Shown in pieces: positions 1 through 7,755 of a stretch of DNA of 64,000 nt. This DNA is from Dysgonomonas gadei ATCC BAA-286. GTDB lineage: Bacteria > Bacteroidota > Bacteroidia > Bacteroidales > Dysgonomonadaceae. The notes below the pieces were generated by a model. It saw only the letters and a program-made list of their open reading frames with translations, ran no database searches and was not told the DNA's origin. The stretch is from contig NZ_GL891979.1 in the NCBI RefSeq assembly GCF_000213555.1, positions 538,885-602,884 of the forward strand, read 5' to 3'. The position numbers and the translations under genes are program-made. Each line of letters begins with the position of its first letter. Positions within the stretch are counted from its first letter, which is position 1.

Positions 1-900
1 GTGTCTGACGCCCGATTCTATAGAATCGGCAAACAGGTTACATAATACGTCAATGTTTTTGCCTCCGAATGGCCTTTCTTCCCGTATAGTCTGGGTTACT
101 CCGTGTAGTTCGACCACAGCTGTTTTAAAGTCGTGCGTCATACGGGCAATACCTTCAGTCCCAATCATATCTATATATGAGTTGTGTGTTTGCTTGGCCG
201 ATAATTGTCCATATACGTGTCCTTGTGTAATATCGAAAACAACACCATTCTCAAATGTGCCGTGACATTGTAGCCACCACGGGTCTTTATAATTCCACAT
301 CCGTACAGCCTGCGCATTCCATGTTCTGAAATTGCAGTCGGTGTACCAGCGTGCGATATCGACATAATGCATTCCGCAATCGTGAAATGAAGGGCCTTCG
401 TATTCATGCCCTTCTCCCGGAGCGAGTCCCGGTGTAAGGTGGCATATACGTATGATGGCCAGTTCGCCGATTTCACCTTTTTGTATAAAGTCTTTGATTA
501 ATTTATGATACCACGAGTTGCGCAGATATAGATTTACGGTAGAGAACAAATCTGTGCTTTCCGCAACACTCACTGCGTTCCATTCCCTTGTAATAGTATC
601 TGCTATCGGTTTTTCGGAGATGACGTGTTTTCCGCTTTGAATAGCTCTCTCTATCTGCTCCTTTCTTGAGTTTGCCAGAGCAAACAGGCCAACAACCTGT
701 ACTGTCGGGTCATCAAATATTTTCTGTTCGTTTTCTATAATTTCAGATTCCGGAGAAAGTTTTCTGGCCAACTCTCGTGAGCTTGGACTTACATCACATA
801 TATAAGCCACGTTCCACCGCCCACTCTTCTGCATTTCCTGAAGATAAAACCTTCCCATTCTGCCAAACCCTATGAGTCCGACTTTAATTCTAGTATTCAT
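1..900 (-). CDS. Gfo/Idh/MocA family oxidoreductase, C-terminus cut by window edge
   Basis: I translated this frame by hand. It starts MNTRIKVGLIGFGRMGRFY at 900 and stays open for 300 codons to base 1, so the gene continues beyond the window. The N-terminal GLIGFGRMG is a Rossmann dinucleotide-binding turn. HVISEKPIA at about residues 94-102 is the EKP signature of Gfo/Idh/MocA NAD(P)-dependent sugar oxidoreductases, and HDCGMHYVDIARWY at about 174-187 is the family's catalytic-helix region. No signal peptide is visible, so it is probably cytoplasmic. Members oxidise or reduce sugars, inositols and uronates; the substrate cannot be read here. A TAGTTTTG -7-like box lies on the minus strand at 1010-1017. 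The family is clear, the function is not. Confidence 0.88.
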   Translation of the reverse strand, partial: MNTRIKVGLIGFGRMGRFYLQEMQKSGRWNVAYICDVSPSSRELARKLSPESEIIENEQKIFDDPTVQVVGLFALANSRKEQIERAIQSGKHVISEKPIADTITREWNAVSVAESTDLFSTVNLYLRNSWYHKLIKDFIQKGEIGELAIIRICHLTPGLAPGEGHEYEGPSFHDCGMHYVDIARWYTDCNFRTWNAQAVRMWNYKDPWWLQCHGTFENGVVFDITQGHVYGQLSAKQTHNSYIDMIGTEGIARMTHDFKTAVVELHGVTQTIREERPFGGKNIDVLCNLFADSIESGVRH

Positions 901-1142
901 GCTATTAACGATAAAAGATCATTTGTTAATTTATAGAGGAAAAGCGTCAGATAAAAAGCTTCAATTGCCTTTCATGGTAAAAAATACTTCGGGTTTTCCT
1001 CTTTATTACAAAACTAACTGGAAATGATGTAGGTCGATTTTTCTAAGTAGTATTTTGTAGAAGTAGTTTGTGTATATGTTGTTGATATATAGATTGTAAG
1101 TCTTTTTCTGAAGTTGAAAAATGTAGATCGGTTAGAATAAAT

Positions 1143-2816
1143 TTATTCTGTTCTTTTGCTTATTGTTCCTATTTTCATAACCATTTCTTCAAACTCATCA
1201 CGATTGGAAGCGGCTTTGTTTCTCATCTTTGTCCGGTAGTTGTAAATTGTACTCATAGAGCAGCGTAGAAAACTTGCGATCTTAGTACTGTCTGTTATGC
1301 CTAGCCGCAAGAGGGCATAAATCCGTAATTCCTTATTTAGCAGGTCTTCCGTTTTGAGTGTAACCTGCTCTTCTTTTGCCAGAAGGGAATTAAAATCGGA
1401 TACAAATGTGGGGTACAGACTTAAAAAGGTATTGTCAAAATGTGCATATAAGTCATCCAGTTCTTTATCAACTACTGTGGTCGATTTCAATTTTTTAATC
1501 AGCTCTTCATAGTGCCTGTTTATACCCAACTTATAAAGGGTCTTACGATAATCCTCCATTTTGTCGATGTAAGTCGAGCAAAGATCCAGAAATTGAGCAA
1601 TATATTGTTCCTTGATCTGGTTCGATTCCCATAGCTGTTCATTCCTTTCGTTCAGCAGATTATTGGTACCGTTAATCTCTTCATTCAGAGTAATCAGCTT
1701 TTTATTGGTTGCGGACAATTCTTCTTTAATCCGGGATAATTTTTTCATCTGCTTATAGATATATATCACCAGTAAAATGAGAAATAGAGACAACAGGCTG
1801 ATCAATATTAGATAAGTTTTTAATTTACTGTTTGTCTTTGTCTCTTTTGCCTGATACGAAGCATTGATAATCGAATAGAACTTTGACATTTCTGCGGTGC
1901 GGAACTGAACTCCCGAGAAAACAGCATCTTCGATGGCAGATTGTGTATACTTGAATGCTTTTGATATATCGTCACTGTTATAATATATAACCGCCAGGCG
2001 TTGAAAAGAGGCATTTTCCTTAATGGAGTTTTTTATATCAGCTATGGCTGACATAGTATAATATTTTTTTTCCAGTTCGGTATTGCCCTTCATACCGTTT
2101 ATTGATCCTAGATAATGAGTAATTAAAGCATATTCAGGCGTGTCGATATCTTCTGTGTTGAGCAGATCGTTCAGTAGCTCGGATGCTTTTTCCGTATTTC
2201 GCAAAGTGATATATCTGTGGGCAATATTAATCTTATATAAAAAAGAAGATTGATCCAAGACACCTAGCAATGAGTCTCTGTACATTTCCACCTGATGATA
2301 GTATTTACTCTGGTTGCTTGTAGCTCCGTAGTGTTCGTAAAACCGGGAATATGTTTCATAATATTCGGCCAACAGATCTTTTGGAAGTTTGCTCGAATCC
2401 AGGCTTGTCAGTATTTTCTCCGATTCGAGTAATCTTCCGGCATAGGAATAAACCTTGGCAAGATTAATATTTGAATTGTATTTCAGATTTTGATTATTCA
2501 GAGATTCTGCGATCTGTACATTTCTTTCAGCATAATGTATTGCCGAATCCAGTTTAAATTTCTTGTATTCGTTGTACAGCCTTAGGTTTATTTCATATTC
2601 ATATTCCGATGAAGAAGGTTTCTTTTCCAACAGCCTTTTCAGGTTACTGATTCCTTTTTCTTTCTGTTCTGTAAATTGTTCTTTATTATCAATTATGTGA
2701 TCCAGATAATCAGACATGGATTTCAGATCATCTTTTCCATATAATGAAATAGAAAAAATGAAAAGAATAAGAGGTATAATATAATACTTTTGACGTATAC
2801 TTCTTTTGTTTCTCAT
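1143..2816 (-). CDS. TPR membrane-anchored transcriptional regulator, DUF6377 type
   Basis: 557 residues. A hydrophobic N-terminus (about residues 8-26, YYIIPLILFIFSISLYG) leads into a helical TPR-like region of about 300 residues that includes HYAERNVQIAESLNNQ. A strong membrane segment follows at about 330-350 (TYLILISLLSLFLILLVIYI), then a coiled coil (KEELSATNKKLITLNEEING). The C-terminal domain holds a LuxR-like helix-turn-helix (ITDSTKIASFLRCSMSTIYN). This order is that of the Bacteroidetes DUF6377 regulators, which often sit beside PULs. It should sense through the periplasmic TPR part and bind DNA in the cytoplasm. Its target is not shown; the nearest candidates are the flanking oxidoreductase gene and itself. 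A -7-like box and a palindrome lie just upstream. Confidence 0.85.
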   Translation of the reverse strand: MRNKRSIRQKYYIIPLILFIFSISLYGKDDLKSMSDYLDHIIDNKEQFTEQKEKGISNLKRLLEKKPSSSEYEYEINLRLYNEYKKFKLDSAIHYAERNVQIAESLNNQNLKYNSNINLAKVYSYAGRLLESEKILTSLDSSKLPKDLLAEYYETYSRFYEHYGATSNQSKYYHQVEMYRDSLLGVLDQSSFLYKINIAHRYITLRNTEKASELLNDLLNTEDIDTPEYALITHYLGSINGMKGNTELEKKYYTMSAIADIKNSIKENASFQRLAVIYYNSDDISKAFKYTQSAIEDAVFSGVQFRTAEMSKFYSIINASYQAKETKTNSKLKTYLILISLLSLFLILLVIYIYKQMKKLSRIKEELSATNKKLITLNEEINGTNNLLNERNEQLWESNQIKEQYIAQFLDLCSTYIDKMEDYRKTLYKLGINRHYEELIKKLKSTTVVDKELDDLYAHFDNTFLSLYPTFVSDFNSLLAKEEQVTLKTEDLLNKELRIYALLRLGITDSTKIASFLRCSMSTIYNYRTKMRNKAASNRDEFEEMVMKIGTISKRTE

Positions 2817-2861
2817 GGTTCTTTATAACCTTGTCTTGGGGCACATCTGTTTGATGAAATA

Positions 2862-2886
2862 CAAATGTATCTGATTATATTCAGAT
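2862..2886 (-). promoter_or_regulatory. Candidate promoter and operator for the DUF6377 regulator
   Basis: Read on the minus strand, TACATTTG (2862-2869) fits the Bacteroidetes -7 consensus TAnnTTTG, about 46 bases before the start codon. Directly upstream of it, ATCTGA and TCAGAT (2869-2874 and 2881-2886) form a perfect 6-bp palindrome around a 6-base centre, placed where a repressor would block polymerase. No clear -33 TTTG lies at the ideal spacing. Autoregulation is an inference. Confidence 0.4.
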
Positions 2887-2965
2887 GCGAAATGATACAG
2901 GTCAAATTTTGTATAAAATTCACAACTTAAGCATATCTTCGATTATAAAGAATCCCCTCTATATG

Positions 2966-3355
2966 CTAAGCTATTATCTCAACAATATTGCCTTCAGGGT
3001 CTGATATTACACTCTCATAGTAACCGTCGCCTGATGTTCTGGGCTCGCCTTCTATTATATATCCATCTTTACGGAGGAGTTCCGTCAGTTCATTCACAGC
3101 TTCTTTGCTACCTACTGTAACGGCAAAATGTGTATTTCCCATAATCAATCCTCTGTTTCCGGGATTACTTGAAATATCGGGACGGTTCATCAATTCTATC
3201 CGGCATCCTCCATCATTAAATTTTATAAAATATGAGGTGAAATTTTTTTTCGGATTAAAATATTTTTCATTGGATGTTGTGTCAAAGTATTTAAGATAAA
3301 ATTTGCGCATTCGTTCAATATCTTCGACCCATATAGCTAAATGTTCTATTCTCAT
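2966..3355 (-). CDS. VOC family (glyoxalase-like) protein
   Basis: 129 residues from MRIEHLAIWVEDIERMRKFY. The upstream in-frame ATG (3394) would add 13 residues with no counterpart in the fold, so I place the start at 3355. The protein has the two beta-alpha-beta-beta-beta modules of the vicinal oxygen chelate fold. Candidate metal ligands are His5 (EHLAIWV), the HFAVTV histidine in the second module and the glutamate of GNIVEII near the C-terminus. The family includes glyoxalase I, dioxygenases and resistance proteins; the substrate cannot be told. It is divergent from the Crp/Fnr gene, with about 126 bp between the starts, so the two may share a control region. Confidence 0.82.
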   Translation of the reverse strand: MRIEHLAIWVEDIERMRKFYLKYFDTTSNEKYFNPKKNFTSYFIKFNDGGCRIELMNRPDISSNPGNRGLIMGNTHFAVTVGSKEAVNELTELLRKDGYIIEGEPRTSGDGYYESVISDPEGNIVEIIA

Positions 3356-3481
3356 AATATATTTACTGATGATTATTGTTGCCCAAAGATACATGCTGAA
3401 TTGATTTTATGAAATGACGAGCGTCAATTTCGTAAAATGTACGGGGAATGGTTATCTTTAAGGTGCTTAATTGAAGTGAAT

Positions 3482-4054
3482 ATGATAGGTGTGGCAGAGA
3501 AGCTCGCTAAGGGCTATGACATGGTTTTATCGCATGAGGCTGTGAGGGAGTTGGACTCAATACTTATTCGGAAAACATATCCGAAAGAAACAGTTGTATT
3601 AAACCTCCATGAGGTCTGTACAGATATGTATATTGTTGAGACAGGTATGGTCAGGCAGTTCTATTATAAAGACGGACGGGATATATCCGAACATTTCTCT
3701 TGCGAGGGGGATGTGGTATTCTGTATAGAAAGTTTGTTTTTGAAAGAGCCGACTACTTTATTGATGGAAACAATAGAGCCTTCTGTTATCTATCACTTGA
3801 ATTATAGTCAGTTTCAGCAATTGTGTGATCGTTATACTGATATCAACAGATTGTACAGACGGATCGTAGAACAAGATCTGATAGTATCGCAGCGTAAGGC
3901 TGATTCATGGAGATTTGAGAGTGCACGGGAGCGGTATGAGCGTTTTTGTCTCGAATATCCGGAAGCTGCCCGCAGGGCTTCTGTTGCGCATATCGCTACT
4001 TATCTACTGATGACTCCGGAGACATTGAGCCGGGTACGTTCCGGAATCTTATAA
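3482..4054 (+). CDS. Crp/Fnr family transcriptional regulator
   Basis: 190 residues from MIGVAEKLAKGYD; an in-frame ATG at 3437 would add 15 unlikely residues. Residues 20-130 form a cyclic nucleotide-binding beta-roll (MYIVETGMVRQFYYKDGRD, then SEHFSCEGDVV). The C-terminus holds a winged-helix recognition region (VAHIATYLLMTPETLSRVR). There is no Cys cluster for an Fe-S centre, so it is not an FNR-type oxygen sensor. Bacteroidetes have many such proteins, often of unknown ligand and controlling a neighbouring gene, here perhaps the divergent VOC protein. It ends only a few residues after the recognition helix, which is short but not broken. Confidence 0.85.
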   Translation: MIGVAEKLAKGYDMVLSHEAVRELDSILIRKTYPKETVVLNLHEVCTDMYIVETGMVRQFYYKDGRDISEHFSCEGDVVFCIESLFLKEPTTLLMETIEPSVIYHLNYSQFQQLCDRYTDINRLYRRIVEQDLIVSQRKADSWRFESARERYERFCLEYPEAARRASVAHIATYLLMTPETLSRVRSGIL

Positions 4055-4110
4055 GTTCCTGATGTCTGTTAAGATACAATATAGGATGTATTGTTGCATT
4101 CATAATATAA

Positions 4111-4141
4111 AACAATCCTGCCCTTAACAGGCAGGATTGTT
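4111..4141 (-). terminator. Rho-independent terminator of the GH2 gene
   Basis: A perfect 12-bp stem (AACAATCCTGCC with GGCAGGATTGTT) closes a 7-base loop. Read on the minus strand it is followed by a T-rich run (TTTTATATT), so it ends transcription from the GH2 gene. It may also stop the convergent Crp/Fnr transcript, although the plus side lacks a T run. Confidence 0.75.
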
Positions 4142-4183
4142 CATCTAAAACTGAAATTAAAGTTATCCTTGTTATATCTGAGA

Positions 4184-7100
4184 TTATCTTACAACAGAAG
4201 ATAATACTTGTTTCATAAAGTTTTTATCAGCAGAATCGAAGCGTATATTTGACTTTATCTGGAAATTATTCTTTGGATTCACCAGTTTTATTATCATATG
4301 GTTCCAACCTTTGTCAAGCATAATGTTAGGAATTTTACTCTCTTCTTTTCCCGTAATTTCCATAGAAGCTATCTGGTTATTATTCAGGTAAACCGTAATA
4401 CCTCCCTCTCCTCCTACATGCATATCCAGACTAGGCATATCCGGTTCAGCCAGCAGGTTGCTTAAAGAACGCGGACTATATATCCAGAAGCTCATATATG
4501 CCACAGGTACTCTGTCCCTTTCGGGTTTGGCTAAAGTGAAGATTCCATCATTATCACTGGTGGCAACTTTCCAACTCTCATTATCGGATACAGTATTTAA
4601 CTGTGGAACAACAGACGATTCGCCATGTATAAAATCGGTAGATAATAGCTTCTCGGTGCTTTGGGTATTTTTGCTTAAAGGGCCTAACAACAGTGCACGG
4701 TACAATCCGGCATCACTGCTGAGGGCTTGCATATTTTTTATATTGTCATTTGATATAGTAGCCCCCAGATTAGACAATATTTTTGTCAATAGAGAGGTGG
4801 TTTCCATTGAAATTTCGCTCAGGTCTAATGAGGATATGATAATTTCAGAGTTTCCTGATTCTATAGAAGCAATTACGATATCAGAACCTTTAGCTTCACG
4901 TTCGCTACGAAAAACATTTCCTGTCTTAGATGTTTCCGCCTGATAATTCCAACGCTGCCAATCTGTATTACAAGCTCTCAGGATAATATTTGCTTTCATA
5001 GCAAAATCACCCGACAAGCCATAATGCATAGCTGTTTTTCCTCGTGGGATCAGTTCAGAGAAATAAAAATCGGAATGATTTAATCCTTGCAGGAGCAAAG
5101 GAGTCCCTTCTTTCAGGAAAGATGTAGCCTGCCTGTCTTCTAAGGACACAGGATATGGTGCAAATTTATTAATAAAGTCTATTGATTGCCTGTTAATACC
5201 CATTACAAATATTTTTGCTCCGGCTTCTATTGCTTTCTGTATTTTAGGTAACAGGTTATCCGTTAAATTATTGCCGTCGACTATAACAAGGCTCTTATTG
5301 GTCACTTTACCCTCTGTAAGGATTTTCAAACCCATATTTTCTAAATCTTCTTTTAGTTTAGAATTTGGAGAGGCATATACGATGATTGCATCTGCTGGAT
5401 TTACTGTATTCTCAACCTCTGCTGTATCTTTTATTTTGTCATTATATGGAAGTATAGGCGTAGCGTTTGCATTCCGTACAGCTTCGAATAGAGGCCATGT
5501 ACGGTATAGTGGTAGTGAGGCGTCGTAACCCGGATTCAGTGTTGTTGTATATGGCCCCAATCTTTCAGGCTGCATGCCATATGCTCCTTCTTCGAATCCA
5601 AAGAAAATTCCATCTTCGGATACAGGTGGACGCTTCGTATTTTTTAGCCCTAGTTCGAGTGGTTGCAAAGCGTACCAGGCCATATTGAATATAGAGCTGT
5701 ACGACGCATTCAACTCCCGCTGCGTTTTTATTAACCCATAACTCTCAATAGCAACGGCTTCCATCCGCCCCTGCATACTTTCATATGCTCTGTTTCCATT
5801 ATATTCAGAGGCTTGTTTGGGTGTTCCATAATATGCCATACTTTGTTCTCCTATGCCCCAGGGTTTACCTTCCGATGACCATTTTCTCATGCCATCCATG
5901 CCTCCATAATGTCCTATGACTGTAGGTAGATTTGTCGGGCGGTCGGTTTCTCCATCACCGGAAATCCAGGGGCGGGTAGGGTCTGCTTCCTTTGTAATTT
6001 CAACCCATCTGTTTATTTCATCCAGTTGCTTCTGAATAAGCGCCTCTGGAGCTTTAAAAACGTGCATAGCTACAGGTACCGTTTCATTGCAAACACTCCA
6101 ACCAAATACTGATGCATGGTTTTTATCCCGCTTTATCAGACGGCGGATATGCTCGGCACAACTTTCCCAATAGTTATCACTATCAATTTTAGGACCGCCA
6201 TCGCTTGACCAAATGCCGGTTTCATCAAGTACGCATATTCCCATTTCGTCGGCAACATCCAGATAAAAGCGTGGAAAAGGCTGAGCATGAAATCGTACCG
6301 CATTTGCATTGGCATCTTTTAGCATGCTGAACCATGCCCATGCATAACGGCGGGTCATTTGAGGCACACCCATAAAGTGCCATGAGTCGCCTCTTAATGA
6401 GACAGGCTTTCCATTGAGCAGAAGACGGTCGCCGGATATGGTAAACTGCCGCCATCCGAATCTGTCTTGCTTTATGTCGATTGTTTTATTATTTTCTTTC
6501 AGGCTTATTACAGCTCCATACAGATTTGGTGTATCAGGTGTCCAATAATCCAATTCATTAGAAACGGCTCTTTGTATGGTAATTTTAGTTACGGTATTTG
6601 CGCCTAATGTCACTTTCTTCTCTTCAGGAAAAACGAGAGATGCTTTTGTGGCAAGCTCGCTCTTTTCTTCAGGGCTTTCATTTATTGAACGGCCGGCCAG
6701 ATTATACCATTTTTTTATCTCTGTATTCAGGCTTATTGTTTTCTTTTGGGCAGAGGTATTATTTATTTCGAGTTCTATTTTTAAATTCTTGTTCTGCACA
6801 TCGGGCTGAATAAAAATATCTTGTATATATACAGGATTATATGCAAATAAGTATACATCTTGCCAGATCCCGGCCATTTCTATACCCCACATTGAACCTC
6901 CTACATATGTCCGGCGTCCGTATTTACCCGGTTCATCGAACAGACTGCCTTTAGCAACACCGACCATTATTTCATTTTCCTGTCCGGCTTTGATATAGGG
7001 GGTGATATCTGCTTCGAAGGGCAGGAACAGCTCGAAGTTATCCGCCACCTTTTGCCCATTCACATATACTTCGCTTTTTCCCATTACTCCTTCAAAATGA

Positions 7101-7513
7101 AGTATTATCTGTTTTCTATTCCAGTCGGACGGTATAGATATATTTTTCTTCATCCAGCCTATTTTGGCTTTTTCCCACTCTTTAGGATAGCTGGGATAGG
7201 CTATAAAATCACCACCTCGCCCGTCAGTAAAATTATTTACATTCCAAGGTGATGGTATTTTTATAGGAACACTCTCTTTTTTGAATGTGGACGGCACCCG
7301 GAAATCTGAGGCTTTTGCATCATAAACGGGCATAAAGTCCCATTTTCCATTTAAACATAATTCCTGGCGATAAGGCCTCTCTTCATCATTTACTAACCCT
7401 TTTACCGGATTAAATGGAAATTTATAATCTATCGGGGACTGTGCCTGTACTTTATTTGTACATATCATACACAGAAGGATAGCTGCTATAAACTTTAAAT
7501 AATTTTTTTTCAT
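4184..7513 (-). CDS. Glycoside hydrolase family 2 protein, secreted
   Basis: 1109 residues from MKKNYLKFIAAILLCMIC. The ATG 45 bases further up would add 15 residues before the signal peptide, so I reject it. Cleavage is likely near KVQAQ. The order is a GH2 sugar-binding jelly roll (about 45-240), an Ig-like domain, then a TIM barrel. The barrel carries the acid/base Glu477 in SVCNETVPVA and the likely nucleophile Glu556 in WGIGEQSM, with typical GH2 spacing. A long C-terminal region (about 690-1109) ends in a beta-sandwich that looks carbohydrate-binding. GH2 covers beta-galactosidase, beta-glucuronidase and beta-mannosidase, and the sequence alone does not choose. It is monocistronic with its own terminator, between two regulators, and may serve PUL 1. 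Confidence 0.88.
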   Translation of the reverse strand: MKKNYLKFIAAILLCMICTNKVQAQSPIDYKFPFNPVKGLVNDEERPYRQELCLNGKWDFMPVYDAKASDFRVPSTFKKESVPIKIPSPWNVNNFTDGRGGDFIAYPSYPKEWEKAKIGWMKKNISIPSDWNRKQIILHFEGVMGKSEVYVNGQKVADNFELFLPFEADITPYIKAGQENEIMVGVAKGSLFDEPGKYGRRTYVGGSMWGIEMAGIWQDVYLFAYNPVYIQDIFIQPDVQNKNLKIELEINNTSAQKKTISLNTEIKKWYNLAGRSINESPEEKSELATKASLVFPEEKKVTLGANTVTKITIQRAVSNELDYWTPDTPNLYGAVISLKENNKTIDIKQDRFGWRQFTISGDRLLLNGKPVSLRGDSWHFMGVPQMTRRYAWAWFSMLKDANANAVRFHAQPFPRFYLDVADEMGICVLDETGIWSSDGGPKIDSDNYWESCAEHIRRLIKRDKNHASVFGWSVCNETVPVAMHVFKAPEALIQKQLDEINRWVEITKEADPTRPWISGDGETDRPTNLPTVIGHYGGMDGMRKWSSEGKPWGIGEQSMAYYGTPKQASEYNGNRAYESMQGRMEAVAIESYGLIKTQRELNASYSSIFNMAWYALQPLELGLKNTKRPPVSEDGIFFGFEEGAYGMQPERLGPYTTTLNPGYDASLPLYRTWPLFEAVRNANATPILPYNDKIKDTAEVENTVNPADAIIVYASPNSKLKEDLENMGLKILTEGKVTNKSLVIVDGNNLTDNLLPKIQKAIEAGAKIFVMGINRQSIDFINKFAPYPVSLEDRQATSFLKEGTPLLLQGLNHSDFYFSELIPRGKTAMHYGLSGDFAMKANIILRACNTDWQRWNYQAETSKTGNVFRSEREAKGSDIVIASIESGNSEIIISSLDLSEISMETTSLLTKILSNLGATISNDNIKNMQALSSDAGLYRALLLGPLSKNTQSTEKLLSTDFIHGESSVVPQLNTVSDNESWKVATSDNDGIFTLAKPERDRVPVAYMSFWIYSPRSLSNLLAEPDMPSLDMHVGGEGGITVYLNNNQIASMEITGKEESKIPNIMLDKGWNHMIIKLVNPKNNFQIKSNIRFDSADKNFMKQVLSSVVR

Positions 7514-7697
7514 GAAACTGGTATTTATATAATAATTTAAGACAGATAATTTCCACAACCGGAAAAAGGCTGGACTTTTCCGGTAGGACTATGCAAATAA
7601 AGACGAAACAGATTAACGGTCTGATTAACTTTTAGGTAAAAAAAAGATTAAAATGTGAGGTCTTATATATTATATATAAAAATGATGAAATAAAAGA

Positions 7698-7716
7698 GGC
7701 TTGTTTTTCACAAGCC
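7698..7716 (-). terminator. Terminator of the SARP-like regulator gene
   Basis: A 7-bp perfect stem (GGCTTGT with ACAAGCC, 5-base loop) lies 40 bases past the stop codon at 7756. On the minus strand it is followed by TCTTTTATTT. It separates this gene from the GH2 gene downstream. Confidence 0.65.
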
Positions 7717-7755
7717 CCTGAATAAATTATATTTTATCAGAATAGAAAACTAATT

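Noticed and set aside
171..476. Minus-strand frame of 101 codons near the window start
   Set aside because: The oxidoreductase gene covers the same strand in another frame, with clear family motifs over 300 codons.
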